A DNA stretch of 64,000 nucleotides, taken from contig NZ_VCEJ01000004.1 of NCBI RefSeq assembly GCF_005860805.1, positions 124,001 through 188,000 on the forward strand, in the 5' to 3' direction. The notes beneath the pieces were generated by a model. The model was not told the DNA's origin. It saw only the letters and a list, made by a program, of their open reading frames with translations, and did not search any database. This DNA comes from Dyadobacter luticola (lineage in GTDB: Bacteria; Bacteroidota; Bacteroidia; Cytophagales; Spirosomataceae). Positions 62,823 to 64,000 of the stretch are shown piece after piece; the first letter of the stretch is position 1, and every line of letters begins with the position of its first letter. The position numbers and the translations under genes were made by a program.

Positions 62823-63803
62823 ATGAAATCTGCTCCCTCCCGCTCCGAGTCGTTGCCGAAAGGCTTCATCCCTGTCATGCTTACCCCGTTCCTGGATTCG
62901 GGAGAAGTGGATTACGACGGGCTGCGTGCATTAACCGACATTTATATCGAGGCGGGTTCTGCCGGGCTTTTTGCCAATTGTCTTTCCAGTGAAATGTACG
63001 AACTGACGGAAGATGAGCGACTTTTGGTGACGCAAACCGTGGTAGACCAGGTGGACGGCCGGATACCCGTGGTGGCTACGGGCACATTTGGCGGCCCGAT
63101 TGCCGAGCAGGCAGCATTTGTAAAACGTATATATGAAACCGGAGTGGATGCGGTGATCATTATTTCAAGTCTATTGGCGGCGGAAGATGAGTCAGATGAA
63201 GTTTTTATCGAGCGTGCCAAAGAACTGATCAGCCTCACCGATGACATTCCGCTTGGTTTTTACGAATGTCCGGTGCCTTACAAAAGATTGATCAACAGTC
63301 CCGTCCTGCATGAGCTTGTTCAAACCAGACGCATTGTTTACCACAAAGATACCTGCCTGGATATTGAAGAAGTAATAAGACGCATTCAAGCCGCCGAGGG
63401 TTATAAGTTTGGGCTTTACGATGCCTATATGGTCAATGCCGTGGCTTCGCTGGAAGCAGGTGCTGCGGGTTTATCCTGCATTCAGGGGAATATTTATCCG
63501 GAGCTGATTGTCTGGATTTGCAATAACTACAATGATCCTGCAAAACAGCAGGAAGTGGCTGATGTACAGCGGTTTTTCGTAGAATCCATGGATATTGTGC
63601 ATTCGGCATATCCTACCATTGCGAAGTATTGTCTGCAAAAACGTGGTTTTCCGATGTCTACCTACACCCGGAGAGATGTGGGCGTCCTCACCGACGACCT
63701 GAAATTGCGCGCCGACCAGTTGCTGGATAAAATAGCGCAGCTCCATCTGGATTTGGGTATTAGTAATGTTTTCAAAAAGAGTCTGGTTGCACCATTGAAA
63801 TAG
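62823..63803 (+). CDS. Dihydrodipicolinate synthase/N-acetylneuraminate lyase family aldolase
   Basis: A 326-residue TIM-barrel of the DapA superfamily. The Schiff-base lysine is K175 in VYHKDTC, and the catalytic tyrosine is Y147 in GFYECPVPYK. The usual GTTGE motif near residue 50 is replaced by FANCLSSEMYEL, so it is not lysine-pathway DapA. Related enzymes split 2-keto-3-deoxy sugar acids or N-acetylneuraminate, or hydrate hydroxyproline products. It lies directly behind the symporter gene and probably works on what that imports. The start at 62823 is the only ATG near the conserved beginning. Confidence 0.83.
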   Translation: MKSAPSRSESLPKGFIPVMLTPFLDSGEVDYDGLRALTDIYIEAGSAGLFANCLSSEMYELTEDERLLVTQTVVDQVDGRIPVVATGTFGGPIAEQAAFVKRIYETGVDAVIIISSLLAAEDESDEVFIERAKELISLTDDIPLGFYECPVPYKRLINSPVLHELVQTRRIVYHKDTCLDIEEVIRRIQAAEGYKFGLYDAYMVNAVASLEAGAAGLSCIQGNIYPELIVWICNNYNDPAKQQEVADVQRFFVESMDIVHSAYPTIAKYCLQKRGFPMSTYTRRDVGVLTDDLKLRADQLLDKIAQLHLDLGISNVFKKSLVAPLK

Positions 63804-63809
63804 CCTGTC

Positions 63810-64000
63810 ATGACCTATCCTTACCAACAGATTCTGTATCAGGTTACCCAGGGAGACGAAGCTGCTTTTAACCAGCTTTATTCCCACTTTCACGTCACGG
63901 CATTCAAGTTTTGTTCGATTATTTTAAAGGACGAAACGGAAGCCGAGAACATTACGAAAGAAGTTTTTGCCAAGATCTGGAATGATCGTGTGCAGCTGAA
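63810..64000 (+). CDS. RNA polymerase ECF sigma factor, N-terminal part (partial)
   Basis: From the ATG at 63810 an open frame runs to the window end (about 63 residues). It reads YQQILYQVTQGDEAAFNQLY, then AENITKEVFAKIWNDR, the region 2 pattern of ECF sigma-70 factors (compare the family motif AEDIVQEVFLKLW). Region 4 lies outside the window. It starts 7 bp after the aldolase stop and may be co-transcribed. In Bacteroidota many ECF genes are followed by an anti-sigma and SusC/SusD genes, which cannot be checked here. Confidence 0.85.
   Translation, partial: MTYPYQQILYQVTQGDEAAFNQLYSHFHVTAFKFCSIILKDETEAENITKEVFAKIWNDRVQL

Noticed and set aside
62823..63803. Aldolase as dapA of lysine synthesis
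   Set aside because: The GTTGE motif that lysine-pathway DapA needs is replaced and the gene sits behind a symporter, so a catabolic aldolase is more likely.

Overview
The window looks like a stretch of chromosome from a gliding-type member of Bacteroidota (Cytophagales, plausibly Dyadobacter or a close relative). This is inferred from several things: Bacteroidota-restricted families (DUF5606, DUF2795, DUF3127), type IX secretion C-terminal sorting domains (type A on two proteins, CHU_C/type B on two others), almost no Shine-Dalgarno sequences, and promoters of the TTG-N18-20-TAnnTTTG kind. No species name can be proven from the sequence. No phage, insertion sequence, CRISPR array or plasmid gene was seen. 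Most of the window is ordinary housekeeping and accessory chromosome.

Layout. 1-3750: end of rpsU, a XerC/D-type recombinase and PEP carboxylase. 3751-6700: a small surface-polysaccharide cluster (flippase, RmlC-like cupin, GT2). 6800-16060: MarR regulator, SIMPL protein, YtxH protein, a 32-bp inverted repeat, NudK-like Nudix hydrolase, DUF985 cupin, gamma-glutamyltransferase, MacB-like permease, SUI1 factor, lipid kinase preceded by a short membrane-peptide gene, NTF2-like and lipocalin-like secreted proteins. 16140-25930: MeaB GTPase, M1 peptidase, KAS III, GT4 plus deoC, DUF5606, EngB, thioredoxin, GDP-mannose dehydratase and a SPOR lipoprotein. 26040-32850: MurB, a GT-C membrane protein, a T9SS-exported SGNH esterase, a GT2, a ROK kinase and an SDR.

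32900-38000: MlaE/MlaF-type lipid transporter, a second flippase, TetR regulator, tRNA-Gln and FabD. 37900-44020: two tandem, nearly identical genes for about 970-residue CHU_C (gliding-associated) surface proteins. A 2,035-bp block in them is identical and is bordered by graded divergence, which is the signature of gene conversion. 44260-49535: the succinate dehydrogenase genes sdhC, sdhA, sdhB behind a textbook Bacteroidota promoter, with a GT-C type glycosyltransferase gene lodged between sdhA and sdhB. 49660-64000: a C25 (gingipain/PorU2-like) peptidase, Skp chaperone, penicillin acylase, CutC, DUF2795, AlbA_2 protein, DUF3127 protein with an SSB-like acidic tail, a PLP trans-sulfuration enzyme, a VTT membrane protein, a symporter plus DapA-family aldolase pair behind a perfect palindrome, and the start of an ECF sigma factor.

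Together these genes serve central metabolism (PEP carboxylase, SDH, fatty-acid initiation), envelope building (MurB, Gmd, flippases, glycosyltransferases, Mla, Skp) and cell-surface or exported proteins (T9SS clients and the C25 peptidase). The features most worth a second look are the converted tandem surface-protein genes, the glycosyltransferase inside the sdh operon, and several small regulatory or short-peptide elements.
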